64,000 nucleotides of DNA from Lysobacter soli (GTDB lineage Bacteria; Pseudomonadota; Gammaproteobacteria; Xanthomonadales; Xanthomonadaceae): assembly GCF_003382285.1 (NCBI RefSeq), contig NZ_QTJR01000004.1, positions 186,001 to 250,000 of the forward strand, read 5' to 3'. The position numbers were made by a program, and so were the translations under genes. Positions 1 through 10,047 of this stretch are shown piece after piece. A model generated the notes under the pieces. That model did no database searches. It had not been told where the DNA came from and saw only the letters and a list, made by a program, of their open reading frames with translations. The first letter of the stretch is position 1; the number at the start of each line of letters is the position of its first letter.

Positions 1-623
1 TTCTGGTTGTCGACGTTTACGGTTTCGCTTAGATATGCGATGTAGCCCTTGATGAAATCCGACTTCTTGAAGGAGTCCGGAGCCCTCACTCGGGACTTAC
101 CTTTCTCCGCGACCAGCTTTAGGTCGACGCTGTCAAAGTCGAAGAACGAATCAGCCAGAACCTCAATCTGATGGCGGGCGGACATCGGCCGCTGTCCGTT
201 GTTTAGCGTGATCATCCTGTAGAGCAGTCGATCCCGAGAGCGCGCGATAACAAAGTTCACATGCAGTGGACGAGCGTCATCGAAGCCGGCACTCTGCGAC
301 GCTCGAGCAAGCGTATTCAATCGCTGAATTCCGTCCAGCACAAACCCTTCATCGATATGGGCGCGAATGTGGTCATTAACCGCGACTGCAGCCGCGCCTT
401 CTTCGAAGTCATGGATTAACGCCACCGTAATCGGAGGCATGACACAGCCGCGAACTATGTCCTTCTCTAGCCGCGAGTAGAACTTAGTTTTGAGCGTGTC
501 ACGCTGGATGTTCAACCTACCAATTAACGGGGCAAGGTGGTCGAGAGCGAAACGGTAAGTCGTCACTCCACCTGCTACATAGCCCTCTACTACTCGGTCT
601 TCGTCGAACGTAAAGAAGTCCAT
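1..623 (-). CDS. DGQHR-like domain protein, 3' end outside the window
   Basis: Open frame from ATG at 623 to the left edge without a stop: 207 codons, C-terminus missing. Around residue 100 it reads VLDGIQRLNTL and around residue 140 TLNNGQRPMSARHQIEVL. Such DGQ/DGI-R signatures occur in DGQHR-type proteins, distantly related to ParB/Srx-like folds and often found in mobile or defence regions. That assignment is by motif resemblance only. GC is clearly lower than in all other genes here, and TTA, ATA, CTA, AGG and AAA codons, rare in the neighbours, are frequent. No signal peptide or membrane segment is visible. It follows aceE in the same direction after about 125 bp but is unlikely to share its history; horizontal acquisition is inferred. 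Function unknown. Confidence 0.7.
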   Translation of the reverse strand, partial: MDFFTFDEDRVVEGYVAGGVTTYRFALDHLAPLIGRLNIQRDTLKTKFYSRLEKDIVRGCVMPPITVALIHDFEEGAAAVAVNDHIRAHIDEGFVLDGIQRLNTLARASQSAGFDDARPLHVNFVIARSRDRLLYRMITLNNGQRPMSARHQIEVLADSFFDFDSVDLKLVAEKGKSRVRAPDSFKKSDFIKGYIAYLSETVNVDNQ

Positions 624-681
624 GATGCCCCCGATGCTTTTCCGACTTTGACGAGCTGAAAGTTTTGCCTTCCGGAAAGAG

Positions 682-705
682 ACGAGCGGCCGTGCGGCCG
701 CCCTT
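682..705 (-). terminator. Possible aceE terminator hairpin
   Basis: A perfect 16-base palindrome at 686-701 (GCGGCCG, TG, CGGCCGC) lies about 50 bp downstream of the aceE stop. On the minus strand it is followed by a pyrimidine-rich TCGTCTCTTTCC rather than a clean T-run, so terminator function is tentative. The rest of 624-749 holds nothing I recognise. Confidence 0.35.
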
Positions 706-749
706 CTCTAACTCTTCGGCGAAATATAGGCCATCCCAGCCCAGCCGGT

Positions 750-3449
750 TCAAACCCCAATCGGATTCGGCTTCTCCGCATCAATCTTGTACTGCTTGAT
801 AGCCCGGGCCACATCCTTGCCCGTCATCTTCCCTTCCGCCGCCAGGGCCGCAATCGCGGCATGCGCGATGTGGAAGCGGTCGACTTCGAAGTGGCGGCGC
901 AGGTTTTCGCGGGTGTCGCTGCGGCCGAAGCCGTCGGTGCCCAGCACGGTGTAACGCGTCGGGACGAACTCGCGGATCTGGTTGGCGAAGGTGCGCACGT
1001 AGTCGGTGGCGGCGATCGCCGGGCCGCTGCGGCCTTCCAGCAACTGGGTGACGTACGGCTTGCGCTGTTCGCCTTCCGGGTTGAGGCGGTTGGCGCGGAT
1101 CGCGTCTTCGCCGTCGCGGGCCAGTTCGGTGAAGCTGGGGCAGGACCAGATGTCGGCGGTGACGCCGAAGTCCTTGTCTAGCAATTCCGCCGCTGCAATG
1201 GCTTCGCGCAGGATGGTGCCGCTGCCCATGAGCTGCACGCGCAGCTCGCCCTTCTTCGCCTTGCCGGCGTCCTTGAGCAGGTACATGCCCTTGATGATGC
1301 CTTCGGCCGCGCCCTCGGGCATGTCCGGGTGGCTGTAGTTCTCGTTCATCAGGGTGAGGTAGTAGTACTCGTCCTGCTGCTCGGTGAGCATGCGCTGCAT
1401 GCCGTGCTGCAGGATCACCGCGACTTCGAAACCGAAGGTCGGGTCGTAGCTGCGGCAGTTCGGGATGGCGCTGGCCAGCAGGTGGCTGTGGCCGTCTTCG
1501 TGCTGCAGGCCTTCGCCGTTGAGCGTGGTACGGCCGGCGGTGGCGCCCAGCAGGAAGCCGCGCGCGCGCATATCCGCCGCCTGCCACGCGCTGTCGCCGA
1601 TGCGCTGGAAGCCGAACATCGAGTAGTAGATGTAGAACGGCAGCATCGGCAGGTCGTTGGTGCTGTAGCTGGTGGCCGCGGCCATCCAGCTGGTGAACGC
1701 ACCAGCTTCGGTGATGCCTTCTTCCAGCACCTGGCCGGCCGCGTCTTCGCGGTAGTACATGAGCTGGTCGCGATCGACCGGCTTGTACTTCTGGCCGTGC
1801 GGCGCGTAGATGCCGATCTGGCGGAACAGGCCTTCCATGCCGAAGGTGCGCGCTTCGTCGGCGACGATCGGCACGCAGCGCGGGCCGACCTGCTTGTCGC
1901 GCAGGATGATGTTGAGCGACTGCACGAACGACATCGTGGTGCTGATCTCGCGATCGCCGGTGCTCTTGAGCAGGCGGTCGAAGGCTTCGAGCTTGGGCAC
2001 TTCCAGCGTCTGGCTGCTCTTGCGGCGGCGCTGCGGCAGGTAGCCGCCGAGCTGCTTGCGGCGCTCGTGCATGTACTCGATTTCGGGCGACTTCTCGCCC
2101 GGGTGGAAGAACGGCACCTTGCCATCGGCCAGCTGCGCGTCGGTCACCGGGATGTTGAAGCGGTCGCGGAAGATGCGGACGGCTTCGTCGTCGAGCTTCT
2201 TGGTCTGGTGCGTGGGGTTGAGCGACTCGCCGGCCGCGCCCATGCCGTAGCCCTTCACCGTCTTGGCGAGGATCACGGTCGGCATGCCCTTGGTGTTCAC
2301 CGCTTCGTGGTACGCGGCATAGACCTTGTGCGGGTCGTGGCCGCCGCGGTTGAGGCGCCAGATGTCGTCGTCGGACAGGTTCGCCACCAGCTGGGCGGTT
2401 TCGGGGTACTTGCCGAAGAAGTTCTCGCGCGTGTACTTGCCGCCGAAGGCCTTGCAGTTCTGGTATTCGCCGTCGACGGTTTCCATCATCAGCTGGCGCA
2501 GCTTGCCGCTGGTGTCGCGCGCCAGGAGCGGATCCCAGTAGCTGCCCCAGATGGTCTTGATGACGTTCCAGCCGGCGCCGCGGAACTGGCCTTCCAGTTC
2601 CTGGATGATCTTGCCGTTGCCGCGCACCGGGCCGTCCAGGCGCTGCAGGTTGCAGTTAATGACGAAGACCAGGTTGTCCAGGCCTTCGCGACCGGCCACC
2701 GAGATGGCGCCGAGCGATTCGGGTTCGTCCGTCTCGCCGTCGCCGAGGAACGCCCACACCTTGCGGTCGCTCTTGGGCAGCAGGCCGCGGCCTTCCAGAT
2801 ACTTCCAGTTGCGCGCCTGGTAGATCGCCGCGAGCGGGCCCAGGCCCATCGACACGGTCGGCACCTGCCAGTAGTCGGGCATCAGCCAGGGATGCGGGTA
2901 CGACGAGATGCCGCGGCCGTCGACTTCCATGCGGAAGTTGTCGAGCTGCGATTCGCTCATGCGGCCTTCGAGGAACGAACGGGCGTAGATGCCCGGCGAG
3001 CTGTGGCCCTGCACGCCGATGACGTCGCCCGGGTGGTCGCCGTCCGGACCGCGCCAGAAGTGGTTGAAGCCCACGTCATAGAGCGTGGCGGCCGAGGCGA
3101 ACGACGCGATGTGGCCGCCGAGTTCGCCCGGCTTGCGGTTGGCGCGCACGACCATGGCGAGCGCGTTCCAGCGGATGATCGAGCGGATGCGCCATTCCAT
3201 CGCGTGGTCGCCGGGGCTCTTGGCCTCCAGGTGCGCGGGAATGGTGTTGATGTATTCGGTGGTCGGCTGGAACGGCAGGTGCGCACCGGCGCGGCGCGTG
3301 ACTTCGACCATGCCTTCGAGCAGCTGGTGGGCGCGCTCGGCGCCGTCGCGCGCGATGACGGCCTGGACGGACTCGATCCACTCGCGGGTTTCGGTGGGGT
3401 CCGGGTCGTTCTGGATCAGGTCGTTGATGACAGCGTGGAGAGACGTCAT
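750..3449 (-). CDS. aceE: Pyruvate dehydrogenase E1 component, homodimeric type
   Basis: AceE decarboxylates pyruvate with thiamine diphosphate and transfers the acetyl group to the lipoyl domain of E2, feeding acetyl-CoA to the TCA cycle. The product has 899 residues, close to the 887 of E. coli AceE. The thiamine diphosphate motif runs from GDGET (236-240) to NCNLQRLDGPV (about 265-275). The N-terminal HFWRGPDGDHPGD and GHSSPGIYAR stretches are typical of the homodimeric family, unlike the alpha2beta2 type. The frame is intact to a TAG stop. E2 and E3 genes are not adjacent, so it appears monocistronic. An imperfect palindrome lies about 45 bp upstream. Downstream sits the low-GC gene at the window edge. 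Confidence 0.97.
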   Translation of the reverse strand: MTSLHAVINDLIQNDPDPTETREWIESVQAVIARDGAERAHQLLEGMVEVTRRAGAHLPFQPTTEYINTIPAHLEAKSPGDHAMEWRIRSIIRWNALAMVVRANRKPGELGGHIASFASAATLYDVGFNHFWRGPDGDHPGDVIGVQGHSSPGIYARSFLEGRMSESQLDNFRMEVDGRGISSYPHPWLMPDYWQVPTVSMGLGPLAAIYQARNWKYLEGRGLLPKSDRKVWAFLGDGETDEPESLGAISVAGREGLDNLVFVINCNLQRLDGPVRGNGKIIQELEGQFRGAGWNVIKTIWGSYWDPLLARDTSGKLRQLMMETVDGEYQNCKAFGGKYTRENFFGKYPETAQLVANLSDDDIWRLNRGGHDPHKVYAAYHEAVNTKGMPTVILAKTVKGYGMGAAGESLNPTHQTKKLDDEAVRIFRDRFNIPVTDAQLADGKVPFFHPGEKSPEIEYMHERRKQLGGYLPQRRRKSSQTLEVPKLEAFDRLLKSTGDREISTTMSFVQSLNIILRDKQVGPRCVPIVADEARTFGMEGLFRQIGIYAPHGQKYKPVDRDQLMYYREDAAGQVLEEGITEAGAFTSWMAAATSYSTNDLPMLPFYIYYSMFGFQRIGDSAWQAADMRARGFLLGATAGRTTLNGEGLQHEDGHSHLLASAIPNCRSYDPTFGFEVAVILQHGMQRMLTEQQDEYYYLTLMNENYSHPDMPEGAAEGIIKGMYLLKDAGKAKKGELRVQLMGSGTILREAIAAAELLDKDFGVTADIWSCPSFTELARDGEDAIRANRLNPEGEQRKPYVTQLLEGRSGPAIAATDYVRTFANQIREFVPTRYTVLGTDGFGRSDTRENLRRHFEVDRFHIAHAAIAALAAEGKMTGKDVARAIKQYKIDAEKPNPIGV

Positions 3450-3492
3450 GCGTATCGCGGCCCCTATTGGCCGCGCCTCGTGTGGGGACGGG

Positions 3493-3510
3493 TTAGAGCA
3501 TCGATTCTAA
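3493..3510. promoter_or_regulatory. Palindrome upstream of aceE
   Basis: TTAGA (3493-3497) and TCTAA (3506-3510) form an inverted repeat with an 8-base spacer containing ATCGAT, 44-61 bp before the aceE start. It is an AT-rich island in GC-rich DNA and could overlap the promoter or bind a regulator. It does not match the AATTGGT half-sites of E. coli PdhR. Function is inferred from position only. Confidence 0.3.
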
Positions 3511-3608
3511 CAGCCGGACCTGCCCCGCCGGACCCCGTGGGTGGGCCACTTCGTTGCTACGAAAGGCGAATGGCGGCGCGGGGTTGCGTACGGGGGCGGA
3601 TGCTTTAG

Positions 3609-3948
3609 CCCCTCTCCTAGCGGGAGAGGGGCTGGGGTGAGGGGCGGGGCGCGAGACTGCGCTCGCACTGGCGATGTTTTCGGCCGCTGCAAGTCATGGA
3701 TTCCCGCCTTCGCGGGAGTGACGTGATGAGGCGGATCGCGTGCGGGCCTGGGTCCCGGCTTTCGCCGGGATGACGGTGTAGGCCGCGATGACGGTGTAGT
3801 TGGGGAATGGCGATCACGCCGATGCCAGGATCACGCCTGCGATTAGCCCCTCTCCCGCCTGCGGGAGAGGGGTTGGGGTGAGGGCGAAGGCAGCGATATC
3901 GGCGGACTTGCCCTCACCCTAACCCTCTCCCGCGCGCGGGAGAGGGGA
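3609..3948. repeat. Cluster of dispersed inverted repeats (families A and B)
   Basis: The 510-bp gap 3450-3959 contains no credible gene. It holds five repeat copies. Family A is a hairpin CCCCTCTCCCGC/GCGGGAGAGGGG with the tail TTGGGGTGAGG, at 3609-3642, 3846-3883 and, inverted, 3911-3948. Family B is a hairpin of the type TCCCGCCTTCGCGGGA followed by ATGAC or GTGAC, at 3694-3728 and 3744-3778. Both families recur in at least seven other gaps of this window. They resemble the REP-like palindromes common between xanthomonad genes; a specific family name cannot be assigned here. Confidence 0.85.
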
Positions 3949-3959
3949 CCACAAGCGCC

Positions 3960-4304
3960 TCACCTAACCGGCGGAATCGCCGCGCCCAGCACCTGGCGTT
4001 GGAAGTCGGCCATCTCCCTGCGGGTGACGCGGCCGTCATGGTCAGCGTCCATGTGCTCGAACAGCGCGCGGGCGCCGGCGGCGTGTTCGGCGGCGGTGAC
4101 CACGCCGTCGCCGTCCAGGTCCATCGGCATCGGGTCGTCGATGGGCGGGGCCGGCGACACCGGCGGTGTGACGGGCGCGGGCTGCGTTGCCGGATCGGGC
4201 GGAACCACCGGGGCCGGGGTCGTCGGTGAGCTCGTTTGCGCCGAGATGACGATGGGCACGGCCACAATGGCCAGAACGAGCATTGCGCGGATTGCGACCT
4301 TCAT
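3960..4304 (-). CDS. Secreted EF-hand domain protein
   Basis: A 114-residue protein. Residues 1-22 form a signal peptide (MKVAIRAMLV core, cleavage after ISA), followed by a Pro/Thr/Ala-rich linker (about 24-58). Two EF-hand loops follow: D62-L-D64-G-D66 ending at E73, and D86-A-D88-H-D90 ending at E97, both with the acidic ligands needed for calcium. The likely location is the periplasm or outside. The ATG at 4304 was chosen because it begins the signal peptide; the open frame extends further upstream without a better start. It is divergent from the TonB-dependent receptor gene, with about 55 bp between starts. A role as calcium sensor or calcium-stabilised structural protein is inference. 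Confidence 0.8.
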   Translation of the reverse strand: MKVAIRAMLVLAIVAVPIVISAQTSSPTTPAPVVPPDPATQPAPVTPPVSPAPPIDDPMPMDLDGDGVVTAAEHAAGARALFEHMDADHDGRVTRREMADFQRQVLGAAIPPVR

Positions 4305-4359
4305 GACCCCACCCCAGCAGGACGATTCCGGCCGACACCCTAGCGGGGCGGCTGTGTGC

Positions 4360-6501
4360 GTGATTTCACGGCGTAAGCGACCCGCTCCGGCCGCGCACGT
4401 CCCGGCCACCGCCCCCCTCGCGCTCGCGCTCGCGACGCTGCTCTTCCACCCCCCTGCCCCGGCGCAGACGGTTTCGCCCGACGCCACCACGCTCGACACC
4501 GTCGAGGTGCTCGGCGCGCGGCATTCGCTGGCTGATTTCCCCGGTTCGATCAGCGTCATCGAAGGCGACACGCTGCGCGCCGGCCAGCGGCAGGTGTCGT
4601 TGGCCGAATCGCTGGTGCGCGCGCCCGGCATCACCGTGCTCGATCGACAGAACTACGCGCAGGACCTGCAGGTGCAGAGTCGCGGCTTCGGCGCGCGCTC
4701 CACGTTCGGCATTCGCGGGATCAAGCTGATCGTCGATGGCATTCCGTCGTCGGCGCTCGACGGCCAGGGGCAGGCGGCAAGCTTTCCGCTGAGCGCACTC
4801 GACCGCATCCAGGTGCTGCGCGGTCCGCTCGCTCTGCAGTATGGCAACGCCGCCGGCGGGGCGATCGTCGGCGAAACCGCGTTCGATGGCCCCGCCGCCG
4901 AAGTCGAAGGCTGGATCGGTTCGAATTCCAGCGCGCGCGTGGCCGCCGGTTTCGAAGGCACAAGTGCGAACGACGCGTGGCAATGGCGCGCGCTCGGCAG
5001 CTGGTTCACCACCGATGGCGATCGCCCGCACAGCGCGGCCGAGCGCGCGCAACTCGACGGCGTCGCGCAGTACACGCCGAACGATCGCGCGCGGCTGCGC
5101 ATCGTCGCCGGCGCGCTGAGCCAGCCGTATACCGACGACCCGCTCGGCCTCACGCGCGAGCAGTGGGAACGCGATCCGCACGGCACCGATCCGGTCGCCG
5201 AACAGTTCGACACACGCAAGAAGATCGACAACGCGCAGCTCGGCGCGCGATGGGAAGACGAATACGCGCAAGGTCGCGAGTATTGGATCGGCGGTTACGG
5301 CGTGACGCGCGACGTCGTGCAGTTCCTCGCGATCCCGCCCGTCGCGCAGCGCGCGCCGAGCAGCGCGGGGGGCGTGATCGACCTTGGTCGTCGTTCGTCC
5401 GGCGTCGATGCGGGGCATCGCTGGGAATTCGCGCGCGGCGCACTGACGCTCGGCGCCGAAGCGGGTTGGCTCGACGAACAACGCCGCGGCTACGAGAACT
5501 TCGTCGGCGACGAACTCGGCGTGCGCGGACGGCTGCGTCGCGACGAGGACAACCGCATCCGCAGCACGGAGGCATTCGCGCTCGGCGAACTGCGACCCGC
5601 GCAGGACTGGACCGTGCTCGGCGCGGTGCGTCGCGCGAAGCTGCGCTTCGAATCGGACGACCACTACATCGCGCCCGGCAACGGCGACGACAGCGGCTCA
5701 CTCGACTACGGCGAAACCGCGGCGGCGCTGGGCGTGTCACGCGCATTCGGCGCTGGCGAAATCTTCGCCAGTATCGGCCACGGCTTCGAAACGCCGACGG
5801 TGACCGAGCTCGCGTACCGCCCCGACGGCAGCGCCGGTTTCAACACCGAACTCGAGCCGGCGCAGTTCGACACGGCGGAAATCGGTGCGCGCTGGCGCTT
5901 TTCGGCGGGCAAGGCGAGCGTGTCGGCGTATCGCATCGATGGCGAGGACGAGATCGTGCCGGCCGATAATCGCGGCGGCCGCGCGAGTTTCGCCAACGCC
6001 GGACGCACGCGGCGCGAAGGCATCGAGGCCGGCTTCGAAGGCCGCTTCCATCCGCAATGGTCGTACGCGCTCACCGCCAACTGGCTGCGCGCACGCTTCA
6101 CCGAAAGCTTCTCGTACACCGTGCTGACCAGCGGCGTGGAGCGCGTGCAGGTGGTGGAGGCGGACAATCGCATCCCCGGCATTCCGCGCGCCGACGGCTA
6201 CGCGGAGCTGGCCTGGAACACGCACGACGGCCGCACCAGTGCCGCCGTCGAGATGCGCGCGAGCGAAGGCGTTCCGACCGACGACCGCAATACCGATGCG
6301 TCGAACGGCTACACGACGTTCGCGCTGCGACTGCAGTGGCGGGCGGCAAACAGCGGGTGGTACGGATTCGCGCGCGTGGATAACGTGTTCGACCGCGATT
6401 ACGTGGGCTCGGTGATCGTGAACGAAGGCAACGCACGGTATTTCGAACCTGCGCCGGGGCGCGCCTTCACGCTGGGACTGGGCTGGAAGGCGGGCGGCTG
6501 A
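4360..6501 (+). CDS. TonB-dependent outer-membrane receptor, YncD/PqqU-like
   Basis: An outer-membrane ligand-gated channel powered by TonB. After a signal peptide (from VISRRKR to PAPAQ) comes a TonB-box-like TLDTVEVLG, then a plug domain with NYAQDLQVQSRGFGARS, IRGIKLIVDGIP and VLRGPLALQYGNAAGG, and a C-terminal beta-barrel ending in a hydrophobic strand (FTLGLGWKAGG). The plug motifs closely resemble E. coli YncD (PqqU), a receptor linked to PQQ uptake; this is recalled family resemblance, not a search. GTG 4360 puts the signal peptide at the N-terminus; an in-frame ATG at 4303 would add 19 residues and overlap the start codon of the divergent EF-hand gene, so I prefer GTG. The substrate remains uncertain. 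Confidence 0.85.
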   Translation: MISRRKRPAPAAHVPATAPLALALATLLFHPPAPAQTVSPDATTLDTVEVLGARHSLADFPGSISVIEGDTLRAGQRQVSLAESLVRAPGITVLDRQNYAQDLQVQSRGFGARSTFGIRGIKLIVDGIPSSALDGQGQAASFPLSALDRIQVLRGPLALQYGNAAGGAIVGETAFDGPAAEVEGWIGSNSSARVAAGFEGTSANDAWQWRALGSWFTTDGDRPHSAAERAQLDGVAQYTPNDRARLRIVAGALSQPYTDDPLGLTREQWERDPHGTDPVAEQFDTRKKIDNAQLGARWEDEYAQGREYWIGGYGVTRDVVQFLAIPPVAQRAPSSAGGVIDLGRRSSGVDAGHRWEFARGALTLGAEAGWLDEQRRGYENFVGDELGVRGRLRRDEDNRIRSTEAFALGELRPAQDWTVLGAVRRAKLRFESDDHYIAPGNGDDSGSLDYGETAAALGVSRAFGAGEIFASIGHGFETPTVTELAYRPDGSAGFNTELEPAQFDTAEIGARWRFSAGKASVSAYRIDGEDEIVPADNRGGRASFANAGRTRREGIEAGFEGRFHPQWSYALTANWLRARFTESFSYTVLTSGVERVQVVEADNRIPGIPRADGYAELAWNTHDGRTSAAVEMRASEGVPTDDRNTDASNGYTTFALRLQWRAANSGWYGFARVDNVFDRDYVGSVIVNEGNARYFEPAPGRAFTLGLGWKAGG

Positions 6502-6570
6502 ACGGCATCGCGCGGCCGCGACGCACGCCGCGCTAGGTTGCGCGGGAGCGTTTCGGCCACGGAGGCAACC

Positions 6571-7083
6571 ATGCGCGCGCGATCATGCGTCCGGATGCGG
6601 CGCGATGCACTGACCGCGTGTTGCATCGCGCTTGCGCTCGCGGCGTGCGGTACGACGCCGGAGCCTGTGGCGGTGCCTTCGAAGGAGGAAGCGCGCGAGC
6701 AGCCTGTTCCGATCGTCACTGTCACGCGCGGCGAGTTCACGCTCGCCGCCGACAAGCTCGACGTGTGGAACGCGGTCGGACAGATCGTCGTGAATGCGCG
6801 CGGCGTGGAGTATCTGGGGCGCGCGCAGATGCTCGACCTCTACTCGCTGCGTTATCGCGGCGTGGAGTTCCTCGTGCTGACCAAGGCGATGACCGCCGCC
6901 GAAACGGGCAACGTCATCCGCACGCGCGTCACCGCACGGACGCCGGCGGGCAAACCCATCGACAACGATGCGACGGCGGAGGTGCTCGCGATGCTGCAGC
7001 GCGCGTTGCCGGCCGAGGTGGAGCGCGTGCGTGCGCAGCAGGCGAAGCAGAAGAAGAAGCCCGTGAAGCGCGCCAAGCCGTAG
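6571..7083 (+). CDS. Small lipoprotein, unknown function
   Basis: A 170-residue predicted lipoprotein. The positively charged N-terminus and hydrophobic stretch end in a lipobox LALAACG, with Cys26 as the lipidation site. Start ATG 6571 is preceded by GGAGG at 6561-6565. The mature part is mixed alpha/beta by eye, and the C-terminus is a Lys-rich tail (AKQKKKPVKRAKP). I do not recognise a family. It follows the TonB-dependent receptor by 69 bp on the same strand and could be cotranscribed with it. Confidence 0.7.
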   Translation: MRARSCVRMRRDALTACCIALALAACGTTPEPVAVPSKEEAREQPVPIVTVTRGEFTLAADKLDVWNAVGQIVVNARGVEYLGRAQMLDLYSLRYRGVEFLVLTKAMTAAETGNVIRTRVTARTPAGKPIDNDATAEVLAMLQRALPAEVERVRAQQAKQKKKPVKRAKP

Positions 7084-7173
7084 CGCGAAACGCACGATTC
7101 GTGCACGCGCCATCTACCGTCGCCTCACGCTTGGCGCCCTAGCCTGAGCACGTCTTCCATCGAGGAACGCGGG

Positions 7174-7461
7174 ATGAAGCAGCTCACCGACAAGCACAAG
7201 GGCGACACGCGCAGCGGCGTCGGCCGCCAGCCCGAGCGCGACGAACTCGGCCGTCGTCCGACGGAACTGGAGGAAGCCTCCTCGGAAGAGGAAGGCCTGA
7301 CGCGCGTGGAAGGCGTTCCGAACGGCGGCATGAATCCGGAAGTCGGCGAGCTCGATGCCGATGCGGACGCCGAGCGCGATCCGGACGCGGACGACGACCA
7401 GGACGACGGCGACGACAACTCGCTGCCGGGGAAGATGGGTGGAGGGTTGCTGGGGGCGTGA
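7174..7461 (+). CDS. Small, highly acidic hypothetical protein
   Basis: A 95-residue soluble protein. The N-terminal half is charged and polar (KQLTDKHKGDTRSGVGRQPE); residues 57-84 are dominated by Asp, Glu and Ala (DADADAERDPDADDDQDDGDD), so the chain is probably disordered. Start ATG 7174 has GAGGA about 8 bp upstream. There is no signal peptide. No domain is recognised. The composition resembles small stress-associated or metal-buffering proteins, but that is only an analogy. Confidence 0.55.
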   Translation: MKQLTDKHKGDTRSGVGRQPERDELGRRPTELEEASSEEEGLTRVEGVPNGGMNPEVGELDADADAERDPDADDDQDDGDDNSLPGKMGGGLLGA

Positions 7462-7548
7462 TATTGCGAGCGCGCACCGTCATCAGGTGCGCGTTCCGCC
7501 ACCGCACTCGTGATGTTGTGTTGCGTGTATCCACTGCCCGTGCGTTAC

Positions 7549-7612
7549 GGGCCTGGGTCTCGGCTTTCGCCGGGATGACGGTGCTTTTGCCCTCTCCCGC
7601 GAAGGGAGAGGA
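7549..7612. repeat. Dispersed repeats, family B then A
   Basis: A family-B hairpin (GGTCTCGGCTTTCGCCGGGATGAC core) is followed directly by a shortened family-A hairpin (CCCTCTCCCGCGAAGGGAGAGG). They lie between convergent genes, where they might act as transcription barriers, but no T-run accompanies them. Confidence 0.75.
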
Positions 7613-7628
7613 CCAGGAATCGCCGAAG

Positions 7629-9923
<2,295 letters not shown>

Positions 9924-10047
9924 CAGGGCGAAAACCACGGGCGGGCCGGTGATTCTAGCCGCTTCCCCGGTGGCGGGCGGACGCCACGGTATGGCGCGGG
10001 TGTGCGCCGGTGCGCAGAATGCGTGCCTTTCGCGGCGGAAGAACACG

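Noticed and set aside
517-814. Two short minus-strand frames between aceE and the edge gene
   Set aside because: They overlap both real genes in other frames, lack ribosome-binding sites, and have no recognisable content.
1329-3608. 759-codon + strand frame opposite aceE
   Set aside because: Antisense to a full-length AceE with conserved thiamine diphosphate motif; composition is low-complexity and no start signal is seen.
4303-4359. ATG 4303 as start of the YncD-like receptor
   Set aside because: It would overlap the divergent EF-hand start codon and place 19 polar residues before the signal peptide; no ribosome-binding site precedes it.
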